Origin: Narthecium ossifragum
Lineage: Eukaryota; Streptophyta; Magnoliopsida; Dioscoreales; Nartheciaceae
DNA: 64,000 nucleotides
Assembly (NCBI GenBank): GCA_963920575.1
Contig: OY986965.1
Coordinates: 15,080,290 to 15,144,289, forward strand
Reading direction: 5' to 3'
Shown here piece after piece: positions 1-10,769 of this stretch. The notes beneath the pieces are model-generated. The model saw nothing but the letters and a program-made list of their open reading frames with translations. It made no database searches and was not told the origin of the DNA. Both the position numbers and the translations under genes were made by a program. Within the stretch, counting starts at the first letter, position 1; each line of letters starts with the position of its first letter.

Positions 1-369
1 CCGATGATTTAAAGTAAAGAAATACATGGTCCGAATAAAAGTAAAATCATGCAAACATGCTTCATCAAAGAAGAAGGGAATGTTCGTAACAAACAAAGTA
101 CGTGAAAGACAAGAAGTCTTGCATAAATCTTCGATGAAGCTACAATTAAATTCAGCATGATTTAAGAAATTCGGAAAAGCAAGGTTTGGTACCGCATAAT
201 GTTCAACAAGTGGGATGAAGGAAAGGGTAGAGGCTCATAGTGAGGTTTTCTAAAGGAGGTCTCACAAGGATCATTCAAGTCATCACAGACATCATCCATC
301 ACATCAAAGACTGACATGTGATTTTTACATGAAATTTCATCAATATATGCATCAAGATTAGGTAAGTCC

Positions 370-598
370 TCATAAAAATCTTCATGAACCGGCAAATTAA
401 TATCATAAGAATCCTCCTCCTCAAGGTTTGATATATTCTCATAAAAACATTCATAGACCGGCGATACAATATCATATGAATCATTATCAAAATAAGGTAT
501 CTCCTCATGAAAAGCTTCATAAAATGACAAGTTGATATCAAATGATTCATCCTCAATATTAGGTATGTGCTCGTGGAAAGCTTCATAACCCGGCATAA
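370..598 (-). repeat. 66-69 bp tandem repeat, four copies
   Basis: The phrase TTCATgAACCGG and variants recurs at about 381, 450, 516 and 582, a period of 66-69 bp. The units keep reading frame (22-23 codons), giving a repeated acidic peptide with Phe/Tyr at fixed positions. Confidence 0.75.
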
Positions 599-699
599 TA
601 ACATCATCATAACTATGGGAGGTATCAAATCATGCATGCATTCCTCAATACCATTATCATCAAGAAACACCGGAGGGATCGATTCATTCATATCCGAAG

Positions 700-1200
700 G
701 CTTATTATCATCTAAAGTCTCCCGAACCAGTAATACCTCAAAAGGAATCTCATCGTTGCATGCATCATAAGCATTGGTAAGATGAGAATTATAAGCATTA
801 TCATCTACATTAGGAGGCAGTACCTCATTCACACAACCATCAACCTCATCATAATATGAATCCATCAAAGAAGCGATTTGTCCAATTCGGGCTTCAATAT
901 TGGCTATTAATTGTGAATGAGAATGTACAATTGGTGTTAGTGCCTCAAAAGTCTCACGAACCGGTAAAACCCCAAAAGGAATCTCATCGTTGCTTGCATC
1001 ATAAACATTGGTAAGATGAGCATCATAAGCATTATCATCAATATTAGGAGGCACTACCTCATTCACACAACCATCAACCTCATCATAATATGAATCCATC
1101 AAAGAAGCTAGTTGTCCAATTCGGGCTTCGATATTAGCTATTACTTATGAATGAGAATGTACAATTGGTGTTAGTGTCTCAACAGTCTCTAAATCGTTAA
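700..1200 (-). repeat. About 235-bp tandem duplication in the acidic reading frame
   Basis: The block starting at the gtctc-cgaacc-gtaa segment near 717 recurs near 951, and a partial third start is visible near 1189. Blocks such as AAAAGGAATCTCATCG and TCCAATTCGGGCTTC are shared at about 234-bp spacing. Confidence 0.75.
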
Positions 1201-1726
1201 GAGTCCTTTCATCTAAAGATGGATCTACTTGTGCTTGTAATTCAAAGGGACTGATAGGCTCATACCAATGTTGGGATGGTGGGTATTGTGTTTGAGGAAG
1301 ATAAGATGGTTCAAAACTAGGTGTCAAGTATTGGTCCGGTATGCTTGAATCTTATGGTTGAACATTATGAGGATAGTAACCTTGGAATTGCCAATAAGGG
1401 TATGAATGATCACTCAAATCCGGATCATAGGTGCATGAATGTGAATCATATGTCGGGTTTGAGAAATCATATGTATCATTAACATAAGCGGGTGCATAAT
1501 TAGATGGTAAAAAATAATCGTTCATTGTAGCACCTGGTGGCATATACTCATTGGCCATGTATAAATAATTAATTAAACAAGGACCAAGCAAAAAGTTAGA
1601 AATACGTTACAATGGGCTGGTCCAAGCACGAGACGTCCGTCGTCGACCGTAAACCGTTGATTCTCCTCACGTCGACGTCTCCTAACGACAAGAAGATATA
1701 GCAATGTAAATACGAATTTCTTTTTT

Positions 1727-2161
1727 CTTTTTTTACTTTTGAGACCTTGAAAACTTCTTAAATTACAAATGTACCCTTACAATCTTTGCCTTTACATATG
1801 TACCCCTGAAAACATTGTGATAATGTTAACCATACCCTCCAATTACTAGTCGGTTAATATTCATGGAATATGCCTGGAATATGCCTAACGTCATTAAATA
1901 ACCCTTTTAAAAAGACAATTATACCCCTGGTTATATTTCTACTCTGGTTTAGTTAGATGTTAATGGGGATAAGCAATTAAGTAATTTTGTTCACCCTGGT
2001 TATGTTTCTACTTTGGTTAAGTTAGATATATGTACGGACTTGGACGAAGGGGCATGGTTAACATTATCACAATGTTTTCAGGGGTACATATGTAAATGCA
2101 AAGATTGTAAGGGTGCATTTGTAATTTAAGAAGTTTTCAAGGTCTCAAAAGTAAATAACCC
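1727..2161. mobile_element. Mutator-type terminal-inverted-repeat element, non-autonomous
   Basis: About 110 bp at the left (from 1727) is repeated in inverted orientation at the right (to 2161). Both arms contain TTTTGAGACCTTGAAAAC and AACATTGTGATAATG. The right end reads GGGTTATTTAC from outside inward, the same terminal word as the large Mutator-like element at 18203-44949. There is no coding capacity in the roughly 430 bp. T-rich flanks (TTTTTTTAA on the right) hide the target duplication. It lies in the Athila-like leader, so it inserted later. Confidence 0.8.
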
Positions 2162-2289
2162 TTTTTTTAAAGATATGAAACAAAATTTAAACTAAAGATA
2201 TTTATAAGGATTATTAGACTAAGCAAAGCAATTCAATCATCTCCTATAAATTATTCAGAATTATAAGGATTACTGTTCCATACCGACCC

Positions 2290-2307
2290 CCTACCTCAAC
2301 GGCGCCA
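2290..2307 (-). other. Primer-binding site, Athila-like
   Basis: On the minus strand the LTR end is followed by AAATTT and then TGGCGCCGTTGAGG. The first seven bases match the 3' end of plant tRNA-Asp (…GGCGCCA), the usual primer for Athila-type elements. The match beyond the first ten bases is poor. Confidence 0.55.
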
Positions 2308-2313
2308 AAATTT

Positions 2314-3974
2314 TGATTGGACTTGAAAAGTGTCGCGGCTTAACAAGTATACTCAAAATTATAAATTTATAATCAAACTACTAACTAACTACTTTAGGGG
2401 TAGATAGCAGTGAGTCTAAGTCGAATCCACAGGGAATGCGTAGGAAAGTAATTAAACTACTAAACTCAATCTAAGTATTCCTACCAATAAGTTGAGAAAA
2501 GATTCAGAATTGAAACTAAATTAACTTCATAATAAAGGATTAATAAATACGAGAAAAAGATACCATAGAATTCTTAGTCAATAACTAGGATTATACCATG
2601 TCTTCCTAAGATCAGGGCACATTAATCACGCTGAATGGCTATCCTAATAGTTGATAAGTGAATGGCTAGTTCTCCTTATCACTCAACAAGTTCTGGTTAG
2701 GATTCCTTGTTGGCAAGAACAATTACCTAAATGTCAGTAATCGAATGATTAGTTACGTTCACTGCTAATGAATCCTCTGATTAGGATGAATTCATCGCAA
2801 GTACTAGTAATGATATGGATTTAGGTGTAAGATCGTAAGATCAAGATGGGTTAGCATCTTGATGGCCAAATCTACAAAGGTAGGATGTATGGAGGATTAG
2901 AGATAAAATGTAGTGGGACTAGCACTACTATAGTGGTTCTAGCAGTATACAATATCTAATCACAAAGAAGATTTCATCTGAGATACCATGGGACTAGCAT
3001 GATCCTCTTATTTAGATGAATCCAATCCAAGCCCTAGCATGCACAAGCTCTAGAATCGAATGCAAACGAGAACAATCCACACATCCAGCAGGGAAATCAA
3101 CACCGAAATATGAAATAAATAGAGATCAATCCATACAAGCCAATCAATGATGTATACAAGCCCTAAATCTAAGAAATCCATAATAGAAACCCTAGTTACA
3201 TCACAAGAATCCCATGATAAAAAGTTTAGATACTCATCTTTAGGGCTTGATCCATAGATGAAGGTTGATGAAGCTCTTCCACCATGGATTTCCTCCCAAA
3301 GATCTAATCTAATTTATGTAAAAGAAGGAAGAAAAACGACCAAGAAGGCTCAGCGAAAGGGCCAAGGAAGAGCCTCCCAAATTCGGATTAAAAATCATAT
3401 ATATATAGGAGAACTCCCAAAACTAGGGTTTAGTTGAGTTGGACTCTAGTGCAACTCGGATTCCCTGAATTGATCTTGGCAGCCTATTTCGGTCGCAACT
3501 GGGTCCAATCCATCCCGAAACTAAAAACGAGTCCAAAACTAAAGATGTAGATTAGGAAGTCTTCTGTCAGATCCTGAAGATTTCATAATATTCTGAGTTA
3601 TCTAGAATATTTGGCGAATATTCTCTTGAGCTTCGACGGTGCAGCTTTCAGCTTATGTCTCTTCATGTATTCTTCAAATCTGCTATCACACCATCAGGAA
3701 GCTTGGAAAAGTATCAAACAATAAAGTTGTAGATCTCTACGTCTTCTACAATATTCCAAAGTTTCAGAATATTTGAACCTTTGTGAAATATCTGGCGAAT
3801 ATATTACTGACGGTCGACGAAGTAGTTTATTTAGTCATTTTAGCCGAATTTCCTGCATTTCTTCTCAAAGCATGATTAAACCTAAAATCAACTAACAAAC
3901 TATCAAATACAAACACTCTTGGGCTACTAAAGGTAATTTTTGGGGTTTAATTGTGAATATTTAGTGACTCATCA
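2314..3974 (-). repeat. 5' LTR of the Athila-like element (1661 bp)
   Basis: The LTR is bounded by the inverted ends TGAT and ATCA. The TCGAATCCACAGGGA motif lies about 105 bp inside the plus-strand start, which is near the LTR 3' end in element orientation. The rest is AT-rich without reading frames. It contains several near-repeats, for example the block around GTACTAGTAATG and the similar stretches near 3590 and 3770 about ATATTTGGCGAATAT. Confidence 0.7.
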
Positions 3975-4226
3975 GGTAGACATGTGACTGACCTCGATTC
4001 GATTGCCAGGGTTGTGGGCGATGAAACTTTGTCCCGACGAATGGAGTCATTGGGTGACTGAGGTCCCAATGACATCTTGGGTAGACTTGTGGCAGTACTG
4101 GTTCCTTCCCCTTATCTTAGCTAAGTCGGGCGAACACATCTGGACGACTGTCGTCCTGAGTCTCATCGATAATGATTTTGAACTTTAGCAACTTGAAGTT
4201 TGCTACATCAGTCAACACCATTCCCA

Positions 4227-4706
4227 CTAAAGCGGCTTTAGGAAATGGGTTAGCATCAACTCCCATGTTTTTGGTGGAAAACCAATTCTACCGGAGTCAA
4301 TAGCATCCTGAAAAACATTACAGAAGATCAAACTTTGATTAGTATGATGTGACCAAGCATTATGCCACTTACAATATTTTTTACCCTTAATTTGATAAGG
4401 ACTTTGCATAGCATGTCCATCGTTCAGTTTGATTTGTTTATCTTTCAACAATTGATTAAATATCTGGTCGGCCTTTGATATATCAAATGAAAAACTTCGC
4501 ACTTGACGTTTCCCTTCTTTTACTACTTCCTTACCCTTAAGTTCTCGCTCAAGCCTTACGAATACTTTACATATATAAGGTTTACCTTTTAACAATGTGG
4601 TCAAACAAACATCGTCCATACTGAAACATTCATCATCAACTTCATTAACCTGATTAACTTCATAGTTTAAATCTTTATAATAGGTTCCTCGTGAGGACGA
4701 TTTCAT
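4227..4706 (-). CDS. gag C-terminal part with CKWHN motif, fragment
   Basis: The frame continues the gag region of the Tat-like element. The Lys-rich segment near residue 115 has KKYCKWHNAWSHHTNQSL followed by FCNVFQDAIDSGRIGFP. This Cys/His pattern between capsid and protease is typical of plant Tat elements and probably binds zinc or RNA. No protease motif follows before the element is cut by the Athila-like LTR. Confidence 0.65.
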   Translation of the reverse strand: MKSSSRGTYYKDLNYEVNQVNEVDDECFSMDDVCLTTLLKGKPYICKVFVRLERELKGKEVVKEGKRQVRSFSFDISKADQIFNQLLKDKQIKLNDGHAMQSPYQIKGKKYCKWHNAWSHHTNQSLIFCNVFQDAIDSGRIGFPPKTWELMLTHFLKPL

Positions 4707-4784
4707 TTGATCTTCTTATCTTAATAATTGCTCATAGCATATGGCGCTAGTCTGCAATTGAAAGAGATCGATAAAATCCATATC

Positions 4785-5459
4785 TTAGAATTTCTTTTTA
4801 AGTTCAAAGGCTAATCCACTTTTAGCGATTTTTACAAATTTCCTCTCGGGCAAGGGAATAAAGCACCTACTCCTCACTCTTTTTAACCTTTGTAAAAACG
4901 ATTCTGCGTTCTCATCCGGTCGTTGCCTCTGCTGAGCCAAATCGGCCATTGTAATCTCTGGTTCCGTCTTATAAAATTGTGAATGGAAGGCATGTTCAAT
5001 TTGCTGCCAATTTTGTATAGAATTGGATGGCAACTTAATAAACCATGAGTAAGCTACTCCTGATAAGGAGTTCGGGAACAACCTTAATTTCACAAAATCG
5101 TTCACTTCTCCACATTGCATGGAGAATTTCCATATGTGTTCAATAGTTGATGTCTTATCCACACCAGAGAACATAGTAAATTTTGGAACTCTATAGTTCC
5201 TAGGAAATGAATATAGCTGATCGACCCAATCAGGATAAGGTTTTCTATAAGTTGGACGAGTAGCTGGTCGTCCTAAACCTATTTGTTCTTGTAATATTTC
5301 AGCTACTTGCTCTCGTAGAACATCGACCGGGTTATAAAAAGGGTTATGATACACTTGATCATACTGCTCGTTTTGTGGTCGAGCATTATATGGTGGTGCT
5401 TCATATGGTCGATAATTATTTTGATAAGAGATATTACCCATTCTTTGGCCATCACCCAT
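4785..5459 (-). CDS. gag core protein (Retrotrans_gag type), fragment
   Basis: The 224-residue frame encodes the capsid-like core of a Ty3/gypsy gag. It shows the family blocks in order: PDWVDQLY and FPRNYRVPKF (about residues 75-95), FSGVDKTSTIEHI (about 98-110), LRLFPNSLSGVAYSWF (about 125-140), WQQIEHAFHSQFY (about 150-162) and MADLAQQRQ plus ESFLQRLKRVR near the end. This protein would form the virus-like particle that packages the element's RNA. No enzyme motifs are expected or seen. The frame is continuous here but separated by stops from its upstream and downstream parts. Confidence 0.75.
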   Translation of the reverse strand: MGDGQRMGNISYQNNYRPYEAPPYNARPQNEQYDQVYHNPFYNPVDVLREQVAEILQEQIGLGRPATRPTYRKPYPDWVDQLYSFPRNYRVPKFTMFSGVDKTSTIEHIWKFSMQCGEVNDFVKLRLFPNSLSGVAYSWFIKLPSNSIQNWQQIEHAFHSQFYKTEPEITMADLAQQRQRPDENAESFLQRLKRVRSRCFIPLPERKFVKIAKSGLAFELKKKF

Positions 5460-5629
5460 TCTCTGGTCATAAAAATTGTTTCCTACTGGCCGATTATTCT
5501 GGCCACCTAATTGACCAAAGTTATTCTATCCAAACCATTGGCCTTGGCCACCCATGTTTTTGTTTTGGCCAACGTTTTGGCCATTGTATGGAAAATTACT
5601 ATTCTGGCCATTAGGAGGAACATGGTTAC

Positions 5630-6370
5630 CTAAGTTAAAAGGTACTCCACTAGTTGGTACTCCTTGAGTAATAGGTACCCCACTGTTTTACCTTGTGGAG
5701 GTACATGTACTGGCGATGTGAATAATCTAGGTGTCTGGCCGACTAGGTTAGGTCTTTGGCCATTATCATTATTCATCGGAGGTCGATGATGAGTTGAACT
5801 AGCATGACCAATTTGGCTATTTTGGCCGATGTGGTTTTGACCGCTCATTAGGTTTTGCAAAAGAACATAACCAGTGTTGTTCTCAGGCCCAATAATAGTG
5901 TTAGGCGAAAACATATGATTATTCTAAGTTGTTTTTTGACCGATAGGAATAATTGGTAAGGTCGGTCTAACAATATTTTGCCCAGAACTTGCGTGTAGCA
6001 AAGTCACGTTGATAAAGTTTTGCATGGTGTCGATAAAAGGCCCTAAAGCTAGAGCGATATGGTTGGTCATTTGTTGATTATTAGCATGCAAGACTTCATC
6101 GACCATAGTATTCGCAGTCCTAAAAGTCATAACTTCATGTTCGAGGCCATCTCTGGCCGCTGTATTTCCTTGCTCCACATAGCGATAAACCACCCTATCA
6201 CGATATTCTATGTGTGGTTGTTCTAAGGGTGATGGGTTAACTTGTTTACTTCCACTAACATTCGGAATAGGTCGACCATCGCCGTGATCGGCATTTCCAC
6301 CACTACTGTTAGTATATAATCCAGTCCTAGTGATGACCATACCGTCTGGTCCAACTTGACCGATTTCCAT
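5630..6370 (-). pseudogene. gag N-terminal leader region, Tat-like element
   Basis: Two minus-strand frames (5924-6370 and 5630-5914) encode a Gly/Asn/Gln-rich protein containing repeated GQN/GQ-type words, followed after a break by the gag core at 4785-5459. In plant Tat-type elements the gag core is preceded by such a disordered segment. The stops between the three frames indicate decay of a once continuous gag frame. No catalytic domain is present. Confidence 0.45.
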
Positions 6371-6385
6371 AAAGACTTGACACAG

Positions 6386-6408
6386 GGTTCCACCGGGTGT
6401 GCCAAAAA
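6386..6408 (-). other. Primer-binding region of Tat-like element
   Basis: The minus-strand sequence after the LTR is GTTTTTGGCACACCCGG. A similar word occurs at 46774-46800 (TTTTTTGGCACGTCTAG), which suggests a second element of the same type there. Confidence 0.45.
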
Positions 6409-6409
6409 C

Positions 6410-7455
6410 TGTTAGCGTGGAAATTTAACCGTTGACCGGTCAAATAATCAAGGTCAAAATTACCTTACATTTAAGAATCAGGAGATTGTGGTTTAGTCGA
6501 ACTCCTTCAAACTATGTTCGAATAGAGGTGTCAAGTTAAATAGAAATCTGGATTGAACCTAATTAAATAATCTAATAAAATTAATTATTAGGATTAGACT
6601 TAAATTAATCTTAATTTAATCTATTGTAAATAAGAAAGCATGTAAAGCTATTAATTACTAAATAGAAAGCAATAAAGATCATCCTAAATTACTAAATCAG
6701 AGAAAATATATATCTAAACCTATTGCTTAACTTAATCTAGATTATGATATGAAAACTCTTTAATTAAGTTAATCTAAAGAAAACAGTAAACAAAACTCTA
6801 AAGAAAACTATGAAAAAAACATCATAAAATCTAACATTATATTGTCTACCTAAGAACAGTAATCTAAACTACATTATATAGAAAAGAAAAACTAAACGTA
6901 GAGGAAACATGATAATATTATTGAATAGAACTAACTTACATGAACATGAAATATTCTGAAAAGACAGTAAGAAAATACACAGTGAAAGAAGATTACACAG
7001 TGAAAGAAGAAGACTATTCATATTAAAGCGGTTTGATAACTTCTCAGCACGTTTTCTGTTATCTTCCATCTTTCACTCTTGAAGAGCCGCGTGTCCCACG
7101 TTCTTCGCTGTTTCTCGTTTCTTCATATCATGGTTTGGCCGATGAAGGTTCTGTTTGGTTGATGAGCTTTCTTATTGCTGCATTATCGTCCTTCTTGGCC
7201 GATACTTTCTTCCTGCATCCAACTTCATCGTCCTTAGTTGATATCTTTCTTGTCCTTAAATCATCATCATTCGTAGCCGATGACTTCTTTTTGCGAAGAT
7301 GATCGTCGAGTTTAAATGATAATTTTCTTCTTCTGACCGATGATCTCTTATTTATCTTAAAACATCATCGTCCAATTGCATTTGAAAGGTTGTCGATCAT
7401 ATTTATTATACTGACATGTCAATCATTGATTGGTTAGCCATTATTTTGGCTAACA
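6410..7455 (-). repeat. 5' LTR of the Tat-like element (1046 bp)
   Basis: Boundaries are the inverted ends TGTTAGC (6410) and GCTAACA (to 7455). The primer region lies immediately outside the lower end. Inside, the motif ggCCGATg-cttt is repeated several times between 7135 and 7350 in a short degenerate array. The target duplication cannot be tested because the other end is outside the window. Confidence 0.6.
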
Positions 7456-8072
7456 ACAACTATTTTTTGCCAATCTAAAACAAACGGAAAAATATTGATG
7501 GCTGTAACTGAATAAATGACAATGGCAACTGAATAAAGGACAAAACTGATTATACAAAATTCAAATCCATAAGTACATTTTAGAGAAGGAATCAACCAAA
7601 ACTGCAAAGAAAAAGAAAGTGAAAATGGAAAGAAAAATAGCGAAATGTGTCTTAATAGGGATGCATCTAGCAAAGAAACTTGGGCGACAAACTATATAAC
7701 AATAAAATCGATCTTCTAAACGTATTATGAAAGCTATTTACTACAGGGACAACAGATAGAGAACAGAGCTCAGAAGCCAAGCCTAACAAGCACATTTCAC
7801 CGAAGAAGCTTCATGAAGATTCTTCTTACATGTTAGCATCTTGTTACGAGCCAAATCATAGCTGAACCGGATCTAAGCCCAAGCCCAAGCATGGGTGGAC
7901 CCACGATGGGACCCATGTGAGGACCTATCCCTCTATTCCTGTGGCTCATTGTTAACCACAAAGGCAATTTGATAAATTGCGTCTTGTCGGTTAGTTTCTC
8001 ACTCGCATGTGCGCTCACAGCCTCTGTTTGATAATTGTGTTTGACTAGATCCAGTTAGGAGGTTTTTGACAT

Positions 8073-8147
8073 GTGGATCGATCCAAGCTAGTGTTGGATC
8101 GATCCAGCTAGGTCTTGGATCGATCCGACTTAGTCTTGGATCGATCC
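8073..8147. repeat. GGATCGATCC cluster 1
   Basis: Four copies of (T)GGATCGATCC at roughly 22-25 bp spacing, separated by variants of aagctagtgtt/agctaggtctt. The core is a perfect palindrome. Confidence 0.8.
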
Positions 8148-8876
8148 GGGCACTGTAGCACGTCGGTAGAGTTGTGAGGGGACAGCCACGACGGCCGTCG
8201 CCCTCCGCTGTCACTCTGATTTCGCTTTTCCCCGGCCTTCCCGGCTTTCCCCCGGCCTTTTCTTCCTCTTCTCTTCCTTCTCTTCTTTTCTCTTCTTCTT
8301 CCGGCGGAGCTCTGCTTCTTCCCCTGTTTTCTGGCAGCCATCTTCTTCTTCGCCGTTCTTCCTCCTCCGGCCACCGTTTTGGGAGCTTGAAAGCTCGTTG
8401 GATCTGTGGCGGCGTGAGGAAGATCCTTGAAATGGTCTAGTTGCTTGATTAGCGGCCGTTTAGTGGGGAATTAGCCGAGGATTAGCATTTCCGATAGGTG
8501 TTCTACCTACGTGAGTTGTTTAATGGGTTTCTCTAAATCTAGCCGTTTGATCTTGCTGTTCTTTGTGTGGTTAGCTTCCTTTTGCTTAGTATAATTTCTG
8601 GTTTAAGTTTCATAAACTTTGGTTGAGATTTTAGTAGGATTTGAGCATGATTAGACTCGGATTTTCCGGTTTCTCTGTTCTTGAGGAACAACCAGTGTAC
8701 GGCGCGTTTTCCGATTTGTACATGCATGTTCTTGGGTTGTGATGAACATAAGAGTTGTAGATCTATGCGTTATCTTTCCATTTCAGCTTATTTCGTATTT
8801 TTTCGATTATGCTACGAATTGTAGTGATTTTTCTCGTGGCCTGCGACGAGACTGATCTGAAGCTGGTATGAAGCTG

Positions 8877-9119
8877 TTTGGATCGATCCAAATAGTCCAG
8901 ATCGATCCAATGTTTTCTGGATCGATCCAAATGTTCCGGATCGATCCCAAAGCTGGCTGATGGTGTTTTATGGACTATTTTTAGTGGTTTTGATTAGCGT
9001 TTTTCCCGGTAATCGAGCCGTGGATGTTGTTGGATCTAGGATCGATCCAGGTTGCACCTAAGATGGTCTGTTCACTGAGGGCAGTCGGATCGATCCATGG
9101 GTATGTTTGGATCGATCCA
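8877..9119. repeat. GATCGATCC cluster 2
   Basis: About seven copies of GATCGATCC within 240 bp, the first four at 20-25 bp spacing and the later ones more spread. Same palindromic core as cluster 1, within the same LTR. Confidence 0.75.
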
Positions 9120-9194
9120 GTGTTTCCCAGGAACAGTATCTGAGGGTAGCAGAGAATGGCATGTTTAGTGATATTGCTATAAACTGTTGTTTGT

Positions 9195-9421
9195 TACCGC
9201 TTTGTGGTTGAACCAGGAGTGTGATGACTCCCAGGATTGTGTAGAATAAATGGGCTGGCTGTATCCCCTTTATCGCTTTGTGGTTAACCGAGGGAGTCAT
9301 GAACCCTCGGGAATGCTTAGTATAAATGGACCGTCTGTATGCCCTTTATCGCTTTGTGGTTAACCGTGGGAGTCATGAACCTCGGTAATGTTTAGTATAA
9401 ACGGGCCGTAAGTATGCCCTT
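9195..9421. repeat. 76-bp tandem repeat, three copies
   Basis: Units start at 9195, 9271 and 9347 with TAtCGCTTTGTGGTT and end with gtATGCCCTT. Each carries a small inverted repeat around the CTCGG and CCGAGGG words and a conserved TAGTATAAA. A diverged single unit is visible in the second Tekay-like LTR near 61205-61290. Confidence 0.8.
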
Positions 9422-10412
9422 TGATTGTTGCTTGTTTATACTGTTGCATGCATTGTTGTTTGTGCATTAGATGCCTAGGGTCGTGTTAGCTCTGTCGCTT
9501 TGAGTGCTGAGAGTTGGTTGTCATAACCACGGTTGTTCCGTCAAGTGTGGAGGTCCCGCTTGGAGAAGGGTGTCCTACTGGTATCGTCATGTCCACCCTG
9601 TGTCAGGAATGTCGGAGAATGTCCACCCTAGGCAGTGGCTGTCGAAAGACGTACTTTGGACAGGTACCCTTCGGGTTATTGACGAGATTTATGGGGTCCT
9701 TGACAGGCCTCAGTACTTGGCACAGAGTTAGTTTAGTTGCAGTTTCCCCTTCTTTGTGTGTGACGTAGAGTAGAACCCTACTGAGCTTAGTGCTCACTCC
9801 TACCCGGGCGGCGTTTGTAGGTACAGGTACCAGCTCTCCTGCGGTGCGCCCCAGTTGCTCATCCTGCGGTGGCGCGTCGACGTCAGGGCATGTTTGAGGG
9901 CCATGGCGGTTTCTGCTGTGGTTTTCAGAAGACTACTGATGATGTAACCCTTATGAGTTTTATAACATTTTTTGTAATTGAGGACTGTTTATGTAAATCT
10001 TAATGTAACTCTGCTTTATGTACAGTTTTGTAATAATAGGAGTTGTTAGATTTACTTCTGTCCTCAGACTACTTGTTGTAACTGTTTCCGCCAGTTGCTG
10101 TTAGTAGATTTAGGAACCCCCCCTCGCGTCCCGATCCGGGTGGGTCTTCCGGGCCGGGGCGCGACAACCCATGTCCCTTGAGGCGGCTTAGCCAAGCCGG
10201 CCTTAGCTGGTTATTTCCTTAGCTAGTTCTTAATTGCTTTCCTAGTTGATTTCCTTGTTTGAGTTCAGTCATGCTTTGCTTTATTAGTTCCTATTATGAG
10301 TCCCAGTTATTAGGATGTTTGAGTTATGATTGAGTCTTAGTAGGAAAGTTTGATTACTTGCTGATTAAAGCAAGATAGTTCTCTAGTTGGAGTATAACTC
10401 TCTTGAGGCCTT

Positions 10413-10418
10413 TATAAA
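10413..10418 (+). promoter_or_regulatory. TATA box of family D LTR
   Basis: TATAAA sits in GAGGCCTTTATAAAAGGACC. The same context recurs in nearly every A, A2 and B LTR of the window. A short inverted repeat CTTGC…GCAAG lies about 50 bp upstream. Transcription is expected to start about 30 bp downstream, near the conserved CTTGTATTAGG. Confidence 0.7.
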
Positions 10419-10769
10419 AGGACCTCTATAGTTTGTATTAGGGCATGGACGAATTTTGAAGAATAAAGTAGAGTTATTAGTAGAATAATCTTAGGAGTAG
10501 CTATAACTTAATATTCCACAACCCACCAGCCATCTCCACCTTCTCTTCTACAGCCGGCCCTTGTCCATCAGCCGGCCACTACCAACCACCGGCCGCCGTC
10601 CGCCGCTACCAGCCACCTTCCACGTCTCCAACTCCGGCGTCCTTCCTTGGCCGCTGCCTCTATTCCTCAACCTCTCTTGGCTTGGATCTCTAGGAGTAGC
10701 TGGCCAACCCTAGAGGAGCTGCAAGGTATCCCTCTTCTCATCCGTCTCTCTCCTCTAGTCTACGCCTTC

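Larger units (their letters stand above)
162..1591 (-). pseudogene. Degenerate repetitive acidic reading frame in Athila-like leader/gag region
   Basis: Several overlapping minus-strand frames (1352-1591, 1145-1327, 299-1102, 162-596) encode an acidic, Tyr/Asp/Glu-rich protein broken by frameshifts and stops. Internal repetition is obvious: a unit of about 78 residues beginning MDSYYDEVDGCVNEV occurs twice, and a 22-residue unit of the type YEAFHEEIP followed by an acidic stretch occurs four times. Such low-complexity frames are common upstream of or within gag of plant gypsy elements. I recognise no conserved domain and assign no function. Position after the LTR and primer site supports retrotransposon origin. 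Confidence 0.5.
1..3974 (-). mobile_element. Athila-like Ty3/gypsy retrotransposon, 5' part
   Basis: This is the 5' end of an LTR retrotransposon read on the minus strand: LTR at 2314-3974, primer-binding site just below it, then a leader and a repetitive reading frame running to the left edge. The rest lies outside the window. Seen directly: LTR ends TGAT/ATCA and an internal TCGAATCCACAGGGA motif that recurs in LTRs of plant gypsy elements. The primer site TGGCGCC is typical of Athila and relatives, so the lineage is inferred. The element appears to have landed in the Tat-like element to its right. The flanking bases at 3975-3979 (GGTAG) should recur at its other end, outside the window. 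Confidence 0.7.
3980..7455 (-). mobile_element. Tat-like Ty3/gypsy retrotransposon, 5' part, truncated by Athila-like insertion
   Basis: Read on the minus strand this comprises an LTR (6410-7455), a primer-binding region, a long Asn/Gln/Gly-rich leader and a gag gene, ending where the Athila-like LTR begins. The gag matches the Retrotrans_gag type. The zinc-ribbon-like CKWHN motif in the next frame is characteristic of plant Tat-type gag proteins. The pol region is not in the window. Lineage is inferred from gag layout and the leader start TTTTTGGCACACCCGGTGG. Frames are broken, so this copy is probably inactive. Confidence 0.65.
7916..10166 (+). mobile_element. Tekay/Del-like chromovirus solo LTR (2251 bp)
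   Basis: The LTR begins TGTGAGGACC and ends GGGCCGGGGCGCGACA, with a perfect 5-bp duplication ACCCA at 7911-7915 and 10167-10171. The ending is characteristic of Del/Tekay chromovirus LTRs in plants. It lies inside the family D LTR. It holds two clusters of the palindromic word GATCGATC, a CT-rich stretch (8230-8370) that produces spurious open frames, and a three-copy 76-bp tandem repeat. No coding region remains. Confidence 0.85.

Noticed and set aside
8108..8440. Open frames on both strands rich in Arg/Lys or Ser/Pro
   Set aside because: They lie in a C/T-rich stretch inside a solo LTR; composition alone explains them.
9504..9797. Three overlapping open frames on both strands
   Set aside because: Inside the Tekay-like LTR, mutually overlapping, no recognisable protein.
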